A DNA stretch of 64,000 nucleotides from Halarcobacter anaerophilus (lineage in GTDB: Bacteria; Campylobacterota; Campylobacteria; Campylobacterales; Arcobacteraceae), in NCBI RefSeq assembly GCF_006459125.1, contig NZ_CP041070.1:2046001-2110000 (forward strand), written 5' to 3'. This document shows positions 27,178 through 37,110 of the stretch, piece after piece. Every line of letters starts with the position of its first letter. Position 1 is the stretch's first letter. The position numbers and the translations under genes were made by a program. The notes beneath the pieces were generated by a model. It saw only the letters and a list, made by a program, of their open reading frames with translations, was not told where the DNA came from and made no database searches.

Positions 27178-27910
27178 TTTTTTGCATCTCTAACATCAGG
27201 GCATATTTCATATAAGAGCTAAAAGAAGAGATAATAGCAACATTCCATCCGTTTATTCCGTGAAAAGCTCCACCTTTTAAAATCAAAGTTTTAAACAAAG
27301 CTCCGATTCCGTGAATAATAGGATCAAAACTATGAGCTTTTTTACCCTCTTCCAAAGCTAAAACGGCACCTCTTTTTATAAATTTTTCAGTTGTTCTTAT
27401 CATATGAGCATAATCTTCATAAGAATAATGTAACATATCTGCATCTAAATCATGTACATTTTCAGTTTCAACTTTTGCATGACCTTTTGCTCTTGAATAT
27501 CCGCATTTTGTACGATTATACAGTCGTGTAACTCTATCTGGGTACCAAAGTTTTATAAAGTTTTTTCCCACATAAGTTTTTCTTGCAAAAGAATAAGCAT
27601 CATAAGGTGTGTTTTCCAAATCCAGCATTTTTATTGCTTCTATTGCATTTACATCTAATCTTTCATCTGCATCAATACTTAAAATCCAATCATTTCTGGC
27701 AAAAGGAGCGCCAAAAGCTTTTTGTGGACCGTCCCCTAAATACTCTTGTTTTATCACCGTTGCACCCAACTCTTCTGCTATTTGGCAAGTTTTATCCGTA
27801 CTTAGGGAATCAACTACTACTATATCGTCACAAACACTCTGAACTGATTTTATAACTTCTGCAATATTTTTTTCTTCATTTAGTGTTATTATATTTGCTG
27901 TAATTTTCAA
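27167..27910 (-). CDS. GT2-family glycosyltransferase, WaaE/KdtX-like
   Basis: 247 residues from the TTG at 27910. ITANIITLNEEKNIAEVIKSV is the GT2 opening. DIVVVDSLSTDKTCQIAEELG, SIDADERLD (the DxD) and YPDRVTRLYNR match the WaaE/KdtX beta-1,4-glucosyltransferase group, which adds glucose to heptose I in many LOS. The frame extends to a TTG at 27955, but a -10 box (TATAAT, minus) at 27944-27949 lies inside that extension. The mRNA would start after it. TTG 27910 has AAGG nine bases upstream, so I choose it. It heads the minus-strand core run. Confidence 0.86.
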   Translation of the reverse strand: MKITANIITLNEEKNIAEVIKSVQSVCDDIVVVDSLSTDKTCQIAEELGATVIKQEYLGDGPQKAFGAPFARNDWILSIDADERLDVNAIEAIKMLDLENTPYDAYSFARKTYVGKNFIKLWYPDRVTRLYNRTKCGYSRAKGHAKVETENVHDLDADMLHYSYEDYAHMIRTTEKFIKRGAVLALEEGKKAHSFDPIIHGIGALFKTLILKGGAFHGINGWNVAIISSFSSYMKYALMLEMQKNEK

Positions 27911-27943
27911 AATAAAAAACCTTATTTTTGTATGTAGTCGGGC

Positions 27944-27949
27944 ATTATA
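27944..27949 (-). promoter_or_regulatory. -10 box for the GT2 gene
   Basis: TATAAT on the minus strand, with an expected transcription start near 27937 and a 25-30 base leader to the TTG at 27910. It rules out the longer start codon. Confidence 0.55.
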
Positions 27950-27972
27950 TAACAAGTTTAATTTAAATAGGA

Positions 27973-27978
27973 TATAAT
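27973..27978 (+). promoter_or_regulatory. -10 box for the plus-strand GT4 operon
   Basis: TATAAT in GATATAATT, with an AAGGG ribosome site at 27989-27993 and ATG at 27999. Divergent with the minus-strand box about 24 bases away. Confidence 0.55.
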
Positions 27979-27998
27979 TAGCCTTTCTAAGGGATTAT

Positions 27999-29069
27999 AT
28001 GAAACAAAAAACAGCCGTAATTTGTCTATCAAGGGTAAATGGAGGTATGGAATTAGCCTCTGTTAAATTAGCAAGAATATTAAGCACAAAAGTTGAGATT
28101 GAATTTATAGCAAGAGACAAAAGCTATATTTTAGAAAAAAAAGAGCATTTTGAAGGGTATAAGATAAAAGTTCATAAGGTTTGTTTTTCCAGTAATTTAT
28201 CTTTAAGCCTTATAAAAAGTGTAAGAGATATATTAATTAAAAACTCTATTAAAAATGTGATTTTTTTAGGAGCTTCAGAGATGAAATCTCTGTATTTTGC
28301 CACTCTTGGCTTAAATATCAATTTTATAATCAGACAAGGTTCTAAAAAAACTACTTCAAAAAAAGATTTTTTTCATAAACTTTTTTATTCAAACGTAAAC
28401 TATTTTGTCGGTAATTGCGAGTATATGAAACAAAATATTATTGATATTTTACCCATTCCTAAAAAAGCAAAAGTCACACGAATATACTCCTCATTAAAAC
28501 TTGATAAAGAAGTTTCTTTTAAAGAATATGACGGAAAAATTGATTTAGTTCATGTAGGAAGAGTACATCCCGGGAAAGGACAATTAGAGGCTATTAAAGC
28601 CTGTGCAATTTTGTATAAAAACAGTATTAATTTTAATATAAAATTTTTAGGCGATATTCAAGATGAAAACTATTATAAAAATATTCAAAAATATTTAGAA
28701 ACGATAAAGTATAAAGAAAAAATTGAGTTTGTGGGATACACAAATGAAGTAAAAAAATATCTTCAAAAAAGTGATATTTTTATTTTTCCAAGTTTGGGAG
28801 AAGGTATGAGTAATGCAATTATAGAATCTCTTGGATTTGGGCTCATTCCTATTATTTATAATGACACTTCATCACCTGAATTCAAAGATTTAGGTTTTCA
28901 TATACATTTAACAAAAGAGAATAGTTTAAAAGAGTTGGAAAAAATTGTTTTAAATGTAGCACAAAATATAAAAGAAGAGAAAGAAAAAGCAAAAGAAAAT
29001 CATAAAAAAGCTTTAGAGATTTTTGCACCCAGCAGAGAACAGAAAGAATATTTAGAGCTTTTAAGATAA
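27999..29069 (+). CDS. GT4-family glycosyltransferase
   Basis: 356 residues. [24 protein letters not shown] gives the GG-x-E acceptor loop. [38 protein letters not shown] and the EX7E stretch [17 protein letters not shown] follow. Full length for a GT4 transferase. It heads a three-gene plus-strand operon with a UDP-GlcA epimerase and a UDP-HexNAc dehydrogenase. It may use a uronic acid donor made there; that is inference from position. Confidence 0.87.
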   Translation: MKQKTAVICLSRVNGGMELASVKLARILSTKVEIEFIARDKSYILEKKEHFEGYKIKVHKVCFSSNLSLSLIKSVRDILIKNSIKNVIFLGASEMKSLYFATLGLNINFIIRQGSKKTTSKKDFFHKLFYSNVNYFVGNCEYMKQNIIDILPIPKKAKVTRIYSSLKLDKEVSFKEYDGKIDLVHVGRVHPGKGQLEAIKACAILYKNSINFNIKFLGDIQDENYYKNIQKYLETIKYKEKIEFVGYTNEVKKYLQKSDIFIFPSLGEGMSNAIIESLGFGLIPIIYNDTSSPEFKDLGFHIHLTKENSLKELEKIVLNVAQNIKEEKEKAKENHKKALEIFAPSREQKEYLELLR

Positions 29070-29085
29070 TAAGGACAAATTTATA

Positions 29086-30159
29086 ATGAAAATATTAGTA
29101 ACAGGAACAGCAGGATTTATAGGAAGTCATTTGAGTTTAAAACTTCTTGAAAGAGGAGATGAAGTAGTAGGCTTAGATAATATAAATGACTATTATGATC
29201 AGAATGTAAAATATGGAAGACTTCAAAGAGGTGGCATAATACAAGAAATAGAAGAAGGGAAAGAAATACCTTATGGAAAATTATTAACTTCTAGTACAAA
29301 CCCAAAATATAAATTTATTAAATTAAATCTTGAAGATAAAAAAGCAATGATGCAACTTTTTGAAAAAGAGAAATTTGATGCCGTTTGTAATCTTGCAGCC
29401 CAAGCGGGAGTAAGATATTCGTTAACAAATCCAGATGCATATATTGATAGTAATATTATAGGATTTATGAATATTCTTGAAAGCTGCCGACATAATAATG
29501 TCAAAAATCTTTGTTATGCTTCATCTTCTTCCGTATACGGACTAAATGAAGAACTTCCTTTTTCGACAAACCATAATGTAGATCATCCTATCTCACTCTA
29601 TGCTGCATCTAAAAAGTCAAATGAACTTATGGCACATACTTATAGTCATCTTTTCGGTATAAGTACCACTGGACTTAGATTTTTTACTGTTTATGGTCCA
29701 TGGGGAAGACCGGATATGGCACTTTTCTTATTTACTAAAGCAGCTATTGAAGACAAAAAAATAGATGTATTTAATAATGGTGAGATGTTAAGAGATTTTA
29801 CTTATATAGATGATATAGTTGAAGGTGTCATCAGAGTAATAGATAACCCGGCAAAACCAAATAAAAATTGGGATAAAAAAGAACCTTCAACATCAAGTGC
29901 TCCATATAAAGTGTATAATATAGGGAATAACAATCCTGTAAAACTAATGGATTTTATAACAGCTATAGAAAATAAATTGGGTAAAAAAATTGAAAAAAAT
30001 ATGATGCCTTTGCAAGCAGGTGATGTACCGGCAACATATGCAGATGTTACAGACTTAGTAGAAGATTTAGGTTATAAACCTGCAACACCGATACAAGAAG
30101 GTATAAATAAGTTCGTAGATTGGTATTTAGAGTTTTTTGGATATAACAAAAATTTATAA
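29086..30159 (+). CDS. UDP-glucuronate 4-epimerase
   Basis: 357 residues, an extended SDR. The NAD site is GTAGFIGSH (G7, G10, G13). The catalytic block is ASSSSVYG with YAASK (Tyr about 172, Lys about 176). [24 protein letters not shown] is the substrate loop typical of UDP-GlcA epimerases of the LspL/Cap1J type. It converts UDP-GlcA to UDP-GalA in the cytoplasm. It carries the insert [16 protein letters not shown] (about 45-60) seen in related bacteria. Ugd at 14 kb supplies its substrate. RBS AAGGA precedes the ATG. Confidence 0.92.
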   Translation: MKILVTGTAGFIGSHLSLKLLERGDEVVGLDNINDYYDQNVKYGRLQRGGIIQEIEEGKEIPYGKLLTSSTNPKYKFIKLNLEDKKAMMQLFEKEKFDAVCNLAAQAGVRYSLTNPDAYIDSNIIGFMNILESCRHNNVKNLCYASSSSVYGLNEELPFSTNHNVDHPISLYAASKKSNELMAHTYSHLFGISTTGLRFFTVYGPWGRPDMALFLFTKAAIEDKKIDVFNNGEMLRDFTYIDDIVEGVIRVIDNPAKPNKNWDKKEPSTSSAPYKVYNIGNNNPVKLMDFITAIENKLGKKIEKNMMPLQAGDVPATYADVTDLVEDLGYKPATPIQEGINKFVDWYLEFFGYNKNL

Positions 30160-30184
30160 TTATTTAGAAGGAAAGAGTTTTTTA

Positions 30185-31438
30185 ATGAATAAAATATGTG
30201 TAATTGGACTAGGATATGTAGGGCTTCCTCTAGCTCATGCATTTTCTTCAAAATATGAAGTAGTAGGTTTTGATATTTCAAAATGGAGAATTGATGAGTT
30301 ATCAAAAGGATATGACAGGACTTTAGAATTATCAGAAAACCAAGTAAATGAAGCTATAAAAAATGGCATGAAATTTACTTTAAATATTGATGATATAAAA
30401 GATTGTAATATTTATATAGTAACAGTTCCTACGCCGATAGATAAAAATAAAAGACCTGATTTAACACCTCTTATAAAAGCCAGTGAAACTGTGGGAAAAG
30501 TTTTAAAAAAAGATGATATAGTAATATACGAATCTACAGTATACCCGGGAGCTACAGAAGAAGAGTGTGTACCTGTACTTGAAAAATTCTCTAATCTTAA
30601 GTTCAATCAAGATTTTTATTGCGGTTATTCTCCTGAAAGGATTAATCCGGGGGATAAAACACATACCGTAACAAAAATATTAAAAGTAACAAGCGGAAGT
30701 ACTCCTGAAATAGGTGAAAAGGTAAATAAACTTTATTCTTCTATTATTACGGCAGGAACTCACTTAGCTCCTACAATAAAAGTTGCAGAAGCTGCAAAAG
30801 TAATAGAAAATTCTCAAAGAGATATAAATATAGCTTTTGTAAATGAACTTGCTATTATTTTTAACAAACTAGGTATTGATACAAATGCCGTTTTAGAAGC
30901 AGCGGGAACAAAATGGAACTTTTTACCGTTTAGACCAGGACTTGTAGGAGGTCATTGCATAGGAGTAGATCCATATTATCTTACATTTAAAGCACAAAGT
31001 ATAGGATATAATCCGGAAATAATACTTTCAGGACGTAGATTAAATGATAATATGGGTATCTATGTAGCTAATCAAGTAATAAAACTAATGATAAAAAAAG
31101 GTCATAGAATAGAAGGTTCAAAAGTATTAGTATTAGGTATTACTTTTAAAGAAAACTGTCCAGATATTAGAAATAGTAGAGTAATAGATGTAATAAAGGA
31201 ATTACAAGAATTCGGTTGTAATTGTGAAGTTTATGACCCATGGGCAGACAGTGACGAAGTACAACATGAATATGCTTTAAACTTAATTCAAAGTTCAGCA
31301 TTGAACATTCAAGATTACGATGGAATTGTACTTGCAGTTGCCCACAAGGAGTTCAAAACTTTGGATTTTACAAACAGGGGAAAAGCAGTTCTTTTTGATA
31401 TCAAATCTATCTCTAATAATAGTGATGGGAAATTATAA
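30185..31438 (+). CDS. UDP-N-acetylhexosamine (GalNAc/GlcNAc) 6-dehydrogenase, TviB/WbpO-like
   Basis: 417 residues from ATG 30185. [28 protein letters not shown] opens it. [47 protein letters not shown] and [18 protein letters not shown] (catalytic Cys) follow. This is the TviB/WbpO group that oxidises UDP-GalNAc or UDP-GlcNAc to the uronic acid. The frame stays open 16 codons upstream into the epimerase gene, but AGAAGGAAAGAG before 30185 fixes the start. It is the third nucleotide-sugar dehydrogenase in the window. Confidence 0.9.
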   Translation: MNKICVIGLGYVGLPLAHAFSSKYEVVGFDISKWRIDELSKGYDRTLELSENQVNEAIKNGMKFTLNIDDIKDCNIYIVTVPTPIDKNKRPDLTPLIKASETVGKVLKKDDIVIYESTVYPGATEEECVPVLEKFSNLKFNQDFYCGYSPERINPGDKTHTVTKILKVTSGSTPEIGEKVNKLYSSIITAGTHLAPTIKVAEAAKVIENSQRDINIAFVNELAIIFNKLGIDTNAVLEAAGTKWNFLPFRPGLVGGHCIGVDPYYLTFKAQSIGYNPEIILSGRRLNDNMGIYVANQVIKLMIKKGHRIEGSKVLVLGITFKENCPDIRNSRVIDVIKELQEFGCNCEVYDPWADSDEVQHEYALNLIQSSALNIQDYDGIVLAVAHKEFKTLDFTNRGKAVLFDIKSISNNSDGKL

Positions 31439-31474
31439 TTCTGCATTAAGACCTTTAAACTTATTTTCTTAATC

Positions 31475-31525
31475 TTTTTATCTTTTTTAAGTAAATCAAG
31501 ATATATACTTTAAAAAAGATAAAAA
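31475..31525. terminator. Bidirectional terminator between convergent genes
   Basis: TTTTTATCTTTTTT (31475-31488) and AAAAAAGATAAAAA (31512-31525) are perfect inverted repeats, extendable by 2-3 pairs, with a loop of about 20 bases. It serves the plus-strand dehydrogenase and the minus-strand GT4. Confidence 0.6.
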
Positions 31526-31526
31526 A

Positions 31527-32639
31527 TTATTTTACAAGTTCTAATATTTTTTTACTTCTCGCTTCATAAGTAAAATTTTTCAAGCAATAGTCGTATGCAT
31601 TTTCTGAAAGTTTTTTCATATTATTTTGATTATCAATTAAGCTACTTAAAGCTTTTATCCACTCATTTACATCATCATTTTTTACAAAAATAGCATGATT
31701 TTCATTTATTGATTCTCTTATTGCCGGTAAATCTGAGCAAATTATAGACTTCTTTGAAGCCATATATTCAAAAATTTTTATAGGTGACATATAATCACTA
31801 TTTCTATTACCTGCTTTTTCTCCTTGATATGGAGCTAATAAAATATCACACATATTTCTATACTTATAAGTCTCTTTAGGATTGATAAAACCATAAAAAA
31901 ATAAATTATCTAACTTTTTAGATTTTTCTTTCCAATATATTATATCTTCTTTTTTCCCTCCAATTATATGAAAATCAATATTTGCAAAATGTTTTGCTAA
32001 CTCAATTATTGTTTCTATTCCTCTACCTTTAAAAAGACTTCCTATATATCCAATATTTATTTTGTCTTTAGAAAATTCAATATCAGGTAAATCTTGATTA
32101 TTAAAAAGTCCTGTAGCACTTTGGGCAACTGATATTTCATCTTCTTTAAGATTGTAGCTTTTACTGTAAATTTCTCTAAGCTTTTTTGAAATAGTTACAA
32201 ATTTTATTTTATTTTTTTTAATACCTAAAAATTTTTTAAACATTTTGTGTTCAAAATCATTTTTACGGAAAGGTTCATGTCTTTCAAAAAGAGTAAAATA
32301 ACCGTTTTTTTGAGTTAAGTAAAAAGCAAACATATCATCTCTACCGTAAACAAAATCAGGATTAATCTTTTGAACTTTTTTTAAACAAAGATAAGAATAT
32401 ATTTTTTTCTTAAGATATTTTATATTTGGTGAATATATCTTCTTTAGAATAAAATTCTCTTCAACACCATAATATTCAAAGATATCATCTATCTCTTTTT
32501 CTTCTAATTTTTTAGTCCAAGGTGCCAAAAGTATTACTTCATGTCCTAGAGAAGCAAAGGAACTACACATTTTCATCACATTTATACTATTTGCTGTTCG
32601 TGAAGGTATTATTGATCTTGATATATATACTATTTTCAT
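31527..32639 (-). CDS. GT4-family glycosyltransferase
   Basis: 370 residues. IVYISRSIIPSRTANSINVMKMCSSFASLGHEV is a typical GT4 opening. VTISKKLREIY, NIGYIGSLFKGRGIETIIELA and a weaker C-terminal donor site (DYMSPIKIFEYMASKKSIICSDLPAIRE) follow, where the first Glu of EX7E is replaced by a Ser-Pro-Ile-Lys arrangement. This variant is common in GT4 members that use amino or deoxy sugars. It is the last gene of the waaL/lpxL/waaC-side operon, starting 8 bases after waaL. Sugar unknown. Confidence 0.85.
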   Translation of the reverse strand: MKIVYISRSIIPSRTANSINVMKMCSSFASLGHEVILLAPWTKKLEEKEIDDIFEYYGVEENFILKKIYSPNIKYLKKKIYSYLCLKKVQKINPDFVYGRDDMFAFYLTQKNGYFTLFERHEPFRKNDFEHKMFKKFLGIKKNKIKFVTISKKLREIYSKSYNLKEDEISVAQSATGLFNNQDLPDIEFSKDKINIGYIGSLFKGRGIETIIELAKHFANIDFHIIGGKKEDIIYWKEKSKKLDNLFFYGFINPKETYKYRNMCDILLAPYQGEKAGNRNSDYMSPIKIFEYMASKKSIICSDLPAIRESINENHAIFVKNDDVNEWIKALSSLIDNQNNMKKLSENAYDYCLKNFTYEARSKKILELVK

Positions 32640-32647
32640 TTTTCTTC

Positions 32648-33982
32648 CTATCTTGTGATACCGATTATTAAAAATAAAATTACAAATATAAAATATTTTA
32701 TTAGTAAGTTTCTATTCATATCGCAATATTCTATATTTTGTTCCTTATTAGTAATCATTGCACTTATTAATACGACAAAAAGTGGCAAGGTAAATGTTCC
32801 AAAAAACAATCCTGGAAGCATAAATACCAAAGTAGCCAAAGTCATTATAATCATAATATCTTTTTTATGTTTTGTTGTATTTTTATAAAACAAAATTGTA
32901 TATATCAAATACAAAAAAGAAATTGCACCTAAAAGTCCAGTTTGTAATAATATTTGAATATAGACATTATGCGGTTTTGTTAAAGATAATACTATATATT
33001 TATATTTTTCAGGTAAAATGGAATATACTTCATCCATATGATCTCCTGTACCTACACCCCATATAAGATTATTTTTTATTACATCAATAGCATATTTTGA
33101 AAATCCTAATCTTAAACCTATAGAAGAATTATAATCTTCATTTTCCAATACTTTATTTATACTATTAATAGTTAAGTTGACTCTAGCATTAACTGTATCC
33201 GCATAATTATAAGCTAAAGTACTTATTATTGTTAAAAAAAGTATTGTTACAGCTAAAACTTTAACAATTTTCTTTTTAAAAGTTAGAAAAACTACAACTA
33301 AAATAATAAATATATATAGAATATACCCTGTTCTACTTGCGATAAAAGACATATTAAGAGAAGCTGTAGTCATAAAAACAAGACTAAAAACTTTAACTCC
33401 TATTGGAATATGCCTCTTATTTAATAATTGATAAAGTAGAATAGCAACAACCAAAGCTAAACCAACATTATGATCAAGATGAGAAAAAAATGGGGCAGGA
33501 CTAGTTCTACGATAAACCTCATAAATTTCATATTTTCCAATAGAAAATTCTAAAGGAAAAATTCCAAAATGAATTAAATATGAAAATATTTCGGCAACTA
33601 GCATCCCTAAAATAAAGGCTGTTACTATTCTCCAAACAAATCTTTTATCCAAAAAAGATAAAAACATTAAAGGGAAAAGCAAATATTTTGCTTTATCCAT
33701 ATGAGATTTTCCATAAGCTATATTATCAGTATATAGCATTCCAAAAGCATTTATAAAATAAAAGAGCAAAAAAGCTTGTACTATTTTATTTGAAAAAGCC
33801 TCTTTTAAATAAAACCAATAATCTCGTCTATATAAGAAAAGAACCAGCATAACAAAAAACATAGAGCTTTTTGCCCCATTATGTATCGGTATTAAAAAAG
33901 TATATAAAACTAGAAGATGGTTTAACCAAAGGGTTATTTTATCTTTTAATTCTTGAGAGGGTGCACTTAAAATACTTTTCAT
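32648..33982 (-). CDS. waaL: O-antigen ligase WaaL-like protein
   Basis: 444 residues with about twelve membrane helices and one large periplasmic loop (about 260-340). Its loop holds LTKPHNVYIQILLQTGLLGAISFLYLIY, the conserved H-N-x-x-x-Q region of WaaL ligases. An upstream FFSHLDHNVG stretch adds a His. It would join undecaprenyl-linked polymer to the finished core in the periplasm. Adjacent lipid A and core genes favour ligase over polymerase. The ATG shares a base with the stop of the LTA-synthase-like gene, so translation is coupled. Confidence 0.82.
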   Translation of the reverse strand: MKSILSAPSQELKDKITLWLNHLLVLYTFLIPIHNGAKSSMFFVMLVLFLYRRDYWFYLKEAFSNKIVQAFLLFYFINAFGMLYTDNIAYGKSHMDKAKYLLFPLMFLSFLDKRFVWRIVTAFILGMLVAEIFSYLIHFGIFPLEFSIGKYEIYEVYRRTSPAPFFSHLDHNVGLALVVAILLYQLLNKRHIPIGVKVFSLVFMTTASLNMSFIASRTGYILYIFIILVVVFLTFKKKIVKVLAVTILFLTIISTLAYNYADTVNARVNLTINSINKVLENEDYNSSIGLRLGFSKYAIDVIKNNLIWGVGTGDHMDEVYSILPEKYKYIVLSLTKPHNVYIQILLQTGLLGAISFLYLIYTILFYKNTTKHKKDIMIIMTLATLVFMLPGLFFGTFTLPLFVVLISAMITNKEQNIEYCDMNRNLLIKYFIFVILFLIIGITR

Positions 33983-35985
33983 TATTTTCCTTTTTTATTA
34001 TATTGCTTTATTAAATATTCAGTAATGGCTAAGTTTGCTTTGTAATACTCTAACATAGGCTCATTTTTAATATTTAAATTATCAAATCTTTTTGCTATAT
34101 TTTTGTTATTTATTACTAAAGAGCCGTTAAAGCCATAATGTTTTTTACTATTGTCAAAAAGATTTGTTCCTATTGAGATATAATTTTTATCTTTCAGCGT
34201 TAAATTATAAAGCGTAGGAAATATATCTTTATGAGAACCTGCTACTTTCATATCAATATTTAATTTTTCTTTTAACTCTTTTGGAATATAAAAATAAAGA
34301 GGAATATTTTTTGAATTTAAAATCTGATTATTGTCATATTTCATAATTCCATCTATTGTATTATTATCTGCTGTTATTGCAATTATCGTATTATCTTTAT
34401 ATTTTGTTTTTTTAAACTCATCTAAAAATTTACCTATTTGATCAACGGCATAGGCATATGAAGCAAATCTCTGTTTTGCTAAATCTATATCTCCGGTTAT
34501 ATGTTTTTTTATTTTTTCGTTAAAAATGAGACTATTTCTTTTATAATCTTTTGGAACATTGTAAGGTGGATGATTATTTGTTGTAAGAGCAACTATAAAC
34601 TGTTTTTTATTGTCACTGTTTTCAAGTTTTTTTAGAATATGTTTCATCAAATATTGGTCGTAAATTCCCCAAGGATGAAAATAATCCTCTTTTGGTTTTG
34701 ATTTATCATTTAAATGCTCATAAATATTTATTTTACCCTCTACATTTTTATAACCTTGGTATTTAACGAAATTACCTAAATTTCTCCAAGTTAAATCACC
34801 TCCATACACAAAAGTGGTCTCATATCCTGCACTATCATATAAAAATGCCGGAGTATAAGTAAAAGGCGTTTGTTTATAAATAGATTGAGAAAAAGCAAAA
34901 GATTTAGGTCTATGAGGGATATTCAAAAGTAAAGATTCCAGACTAGAAATTGTTCCGTCACCTTCTGAAATAAAGTTTGTAAATAGAGTATCTTCATCAA
35001 AATGCTTTTTCAAACTTCCTAAAATATTAAAATCATCGCTTTGGTATTTTAAAATAGGCATACCGAAACTTTCAACCATAATTACGACTACATTATATTG
35101 TTTATCATCTTTTTTTTCTGTTCTATTTGTTATATTTTTTAATAAATCATCTCTATTTATATCTTTACTGCTTTTATAAACTTCAAAAGCTTTAGCTATA
35201 TTTTTATCGTACCCTACAACTTTTAACAAATCATATTTTCTAGCTAAATACTTTTCTCTGGCACTTAAAGCATTTGTATAAGCTCTAAAACCATTGTGTG
35301 ATACTTTATTTATAAAAGAATTAGTTGAAACATTCGGTATCATTTTTCCTAAAGGATACATCCCTAAAGTTCCACGAACCGCTAAAAAGTTTAATATAAA
35401 GATAATAAAAAAAATCAAAGCCGAAATTTTTAGCCCGAAGAACGAATTATAACTTTTATCTTTTATATTAAATATTTTTTTAACGGAAAAAAACAGACCA
35501 GACAGATACATAAAAAAGAGTGCCAAAATTAAAACTATGTGATAGTTTTGCCAAAAAGTTACAAGCAAAGCTTCTGTATCGTCATCAAAAAATCCAAAAA
35601 GTAAAATATTTATATGCTCTTTAAAATATGAATAAAAACCAAAATCCGTACATAAAAACAGAGAAACTATAAAATAGCAAATAAAGATATAATAGAGTAA
35701 AAACTTGTTAAAAATATTTAATAAAGACTCTTTTTTTATATAATACAAAATTATTAAAAAAAGCGTCGGAAGAACTTGTATATAACCGATTACCGTTAAA
35801 TCAATTCTAAATCCCAAAAAAAAGGCTTTAGCTATGTCTTTATAAAATCCGTTTAAACTATTTAAAGGAGAATAGTAAATAAAAAAAACTAATCTAAATA
35901 TAGACATCAGCACTAAAAATATTATATGTGCAAATATTAACTTTTTAAATATATTTAAAACTTTTGACATAATTATAGTATTCAT
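33982..35985 (-). CDS. LTA-synthase/MdoB-like phosphoglycerol (or phosphoethanolamine) transferase
   Basis: 667 residues. Five membrane helices (about 15-205) precede a periplasmic sulfatase-fold domain. VVVIMVESFGMP (about 300-310, metal Glu near 305), SEGDGTISSLESLL (catalytic Thr near 345), FVYGGDLTWRNLGNF and LTTNNHPPYN (about 480) are the LtaS/OpgB order. Such enzymes move phosphoglycerol from phosphatidylglycerol, leaving diacylglycerol. The dgkA gene two positions upstream would recycle it. Target could be LOS core or periplasmic glucan. A phosphoethanolamine transferase role is possible but the EptA-type sequence is not matched. Confidence 0.82.
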   Translation of the reverse strand: MNTIIMSKVLNIFKKLIFAHIIFLVLMSIFRLVFFIYYSPLNSLNGFYKDIAKAFFLGFRIDLTVIGYIQVLPTLFLIILYYIKKESLLNIFNKFLLYYIFICYFIVSLFLCTDFGFYSYFKEHINILLFGFFDDDTEALLVTFWQNYHIVLILALFFMYLSGLFFSVKKIFNIKDKSYNSFFGLKISALIFFIIFILNFLAVRGTLGMYPLGKMIPNVSTNSFINKVSHNGFRAYTNALSAREKYLARKYDLLKVVGYDKNIAKAFEVYKSSKDINRDDLLKNITNRTEKKDDKQYNVVVIMVESFGMPILKYQSDDFNILGSLKKHFDEDTLFTNFISEGDGTISSLESLLLNIPHRPKSFAFSQSIYKQTPFTYTPAFLYDSAGYETTFVYGGDLTWRNLGNFVKYQGYKNVEGKINIYEHLNDKSKPKEDYFHPWGIYDQYLMKHILKKLENSDNKKQFIVALTTNNHPPYNVPKDYKRNSLIFNEKIKKHITGDIDLAKQRFASYAYAVDQIGKFLDEFKKTKYKDNTIIAITADNNTIDGIMKYDNNQILNSKNIPLYFYIPKELKEKLNIDMKVAGSHKDIFPTLYNLTLKDKNYISIGTNLFDNSKKHYGFNGSLVINNKNIAKRFDNLNIKNEPMLEYYKANLAITEYLIKQYNKKGK

Positions 35986-35986
35986 A

Positions 35987-36763
35987 TTAACTCTCTAAAT
36001 TTTTTAATATCTTAAGAAGTTTAAAAAAACTTTTTCCATCTCTTCCTAAAATTTTATTTATAAATTTTATATCACTTAAGAAGATAAAAAAAGATAATTT
36101 ATTTGCAAGATTTTTTAATCTTTTTTTAAATTCATAGTTTTTCGTCAAAGTGATATATTTATCTATTATATAGTTGAAATCTAATTCAAAATTTGCTCTT
36201 GTTTTTGTAAAAGAGAGAAGTAAAAGAAGAAAATCTCTAAATTGCAACAATTTTAAATCTACATCATCTTTAAAACTATCTTCCAAATCAATGGCATATA
36301 TTTTATCCTCTTTAAATGTAAAGTTTCTAGCTTGTGCACCACCGTGAAACTGCTTGGAATTATGAATTTTAGAGAGTTCTAAAATAACTTTATCTATGAA
36401 AAAATACATTTTTTCTTTTGTAATATCTCTTTTTCTAATATATGAGTTTACGTTTTTACCGCAATCTTCCAAAACGAAAAAATCACTGTTTTGAAAAACT
36501 ACTAAAGGAGTATTCAATCCCAAAGTTTTAAATTTTTTTATTTTTGATGTTTCATACTCCATAGCCTCTTTTGCTGTTTTGTTTTCAACAGGAAATAGTA
36601 TCTCGAATTTTGTTAAAAAATAAAAAAATCTATGTGAAAATAGAGATTTAGTAGATCTTGCTTTTTTAAGCCAATATTTTTTATTATCAAAAACAACGGG
36701 AACAATCTCTTCCCCGCTTTGTTTACTCTTCTTTATTAAGAAAGTTTCAAACTCTTTATTCAT
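35987..36763 (-). CDS. LPS-kinase-like (InaA/RfaP superfamily) protein
   Basis: 258 residues from ATG at 36763, which overlaps the dgkA stop by four bases; the frame is open 7 codons further but that start has no ribosome site. KKYWLKKARSTKS and FFVLEDCGKNVNSYI form the N-lobe and hinge. FHGGAQARNFTF then IYAIDLEDS make the catalytic loop and metal strand. The loop's usual Asp (H-x-D) is Gly here, although His, Asn and the later Asp remain. It probably phosphorylates Kdo or heptose, or acts as a kinase-fold partner. It lies between dgkA and the phosphotransferase. Confidence 0.68.
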   Translation of the reverse strand: MNKEFETFLIKKSKQSGEEIVPVVFDNKKYWLKKARSTKSLFSHRFFYFLTKFEILFPVENKTAKEAMEYETSKIKKFKTLGLNTPLVVFQNSDFFVLEDCGKNVNSYIRKRDITKEKMYFFIDKVILELSKIHNSKQFHGGAQARNFTFKEDKIYAIDLEDSFKDDVDLKLLQFRDFLLLLLSFTKTRANFELDFNYIIDKYITLTKNYEFKKRLKNLANKLSFFIFLSDIKFINKILGRDGKSFFKLLKILKNLES

Positions 36764-37110
36764 ATAAGAATCATTATCCAACAAACTACATGAAGTATAA
36801 TAGCAAACATAACGGCAGAGGAACCTATATCTTTTGCAGTTTTAGCCAAAGGGGCATACTCTTTTGTAACTAAGTCGACTACATTTTCAATGGCTGAATT
36901 TACAAGCTCAATAATCAATACCAAAATTCCGCTAACCAGTAAAATAAGTTTATTTGATATGGAAGTATCTATCAAAATTATACCTGCAATAATAAATATT
37001 GCACAAAAAAGTTCTACTTTAAATGAACTCTCTGTTTTTAGTACATGTTTTAATCCACTTAAAGCATATGTTGTATTTTTAAACAGGTGATATTTGGGCT
37101 TATTATTCAT
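36760..37110 (-). CDS. dgkA: Diacylglycerol kinase
   Basis: 116 residues with three membrane helices. The DgkA signature is readable: ELVNSAIENVVDL and AKDIGSSAVMFAI. An amphipathic N-terminus (KNTTYALSGLKHVLKTESSF) precedes helix 1. It phosphorylates diacylglycerol to phosphatidate in the inner membrane. Diacylglycerol is the by-product expected from the LTA-synthase-like enzyme two genes downstream, which explains the operon position. ATG at 37110 shares its base with the lpxL stop. Confidence 0.95.
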   Translation of the reverse strand: MNNKPKYHLFKNTTYALSGLKHVLKTESSFKVELFCAIFIIAGIILIDTSISNKLILLVSGILVLIIELVNSAIENVVDLVTKEYAPLAKTAKDIGSSAVMFAIILHVVCWIMILI

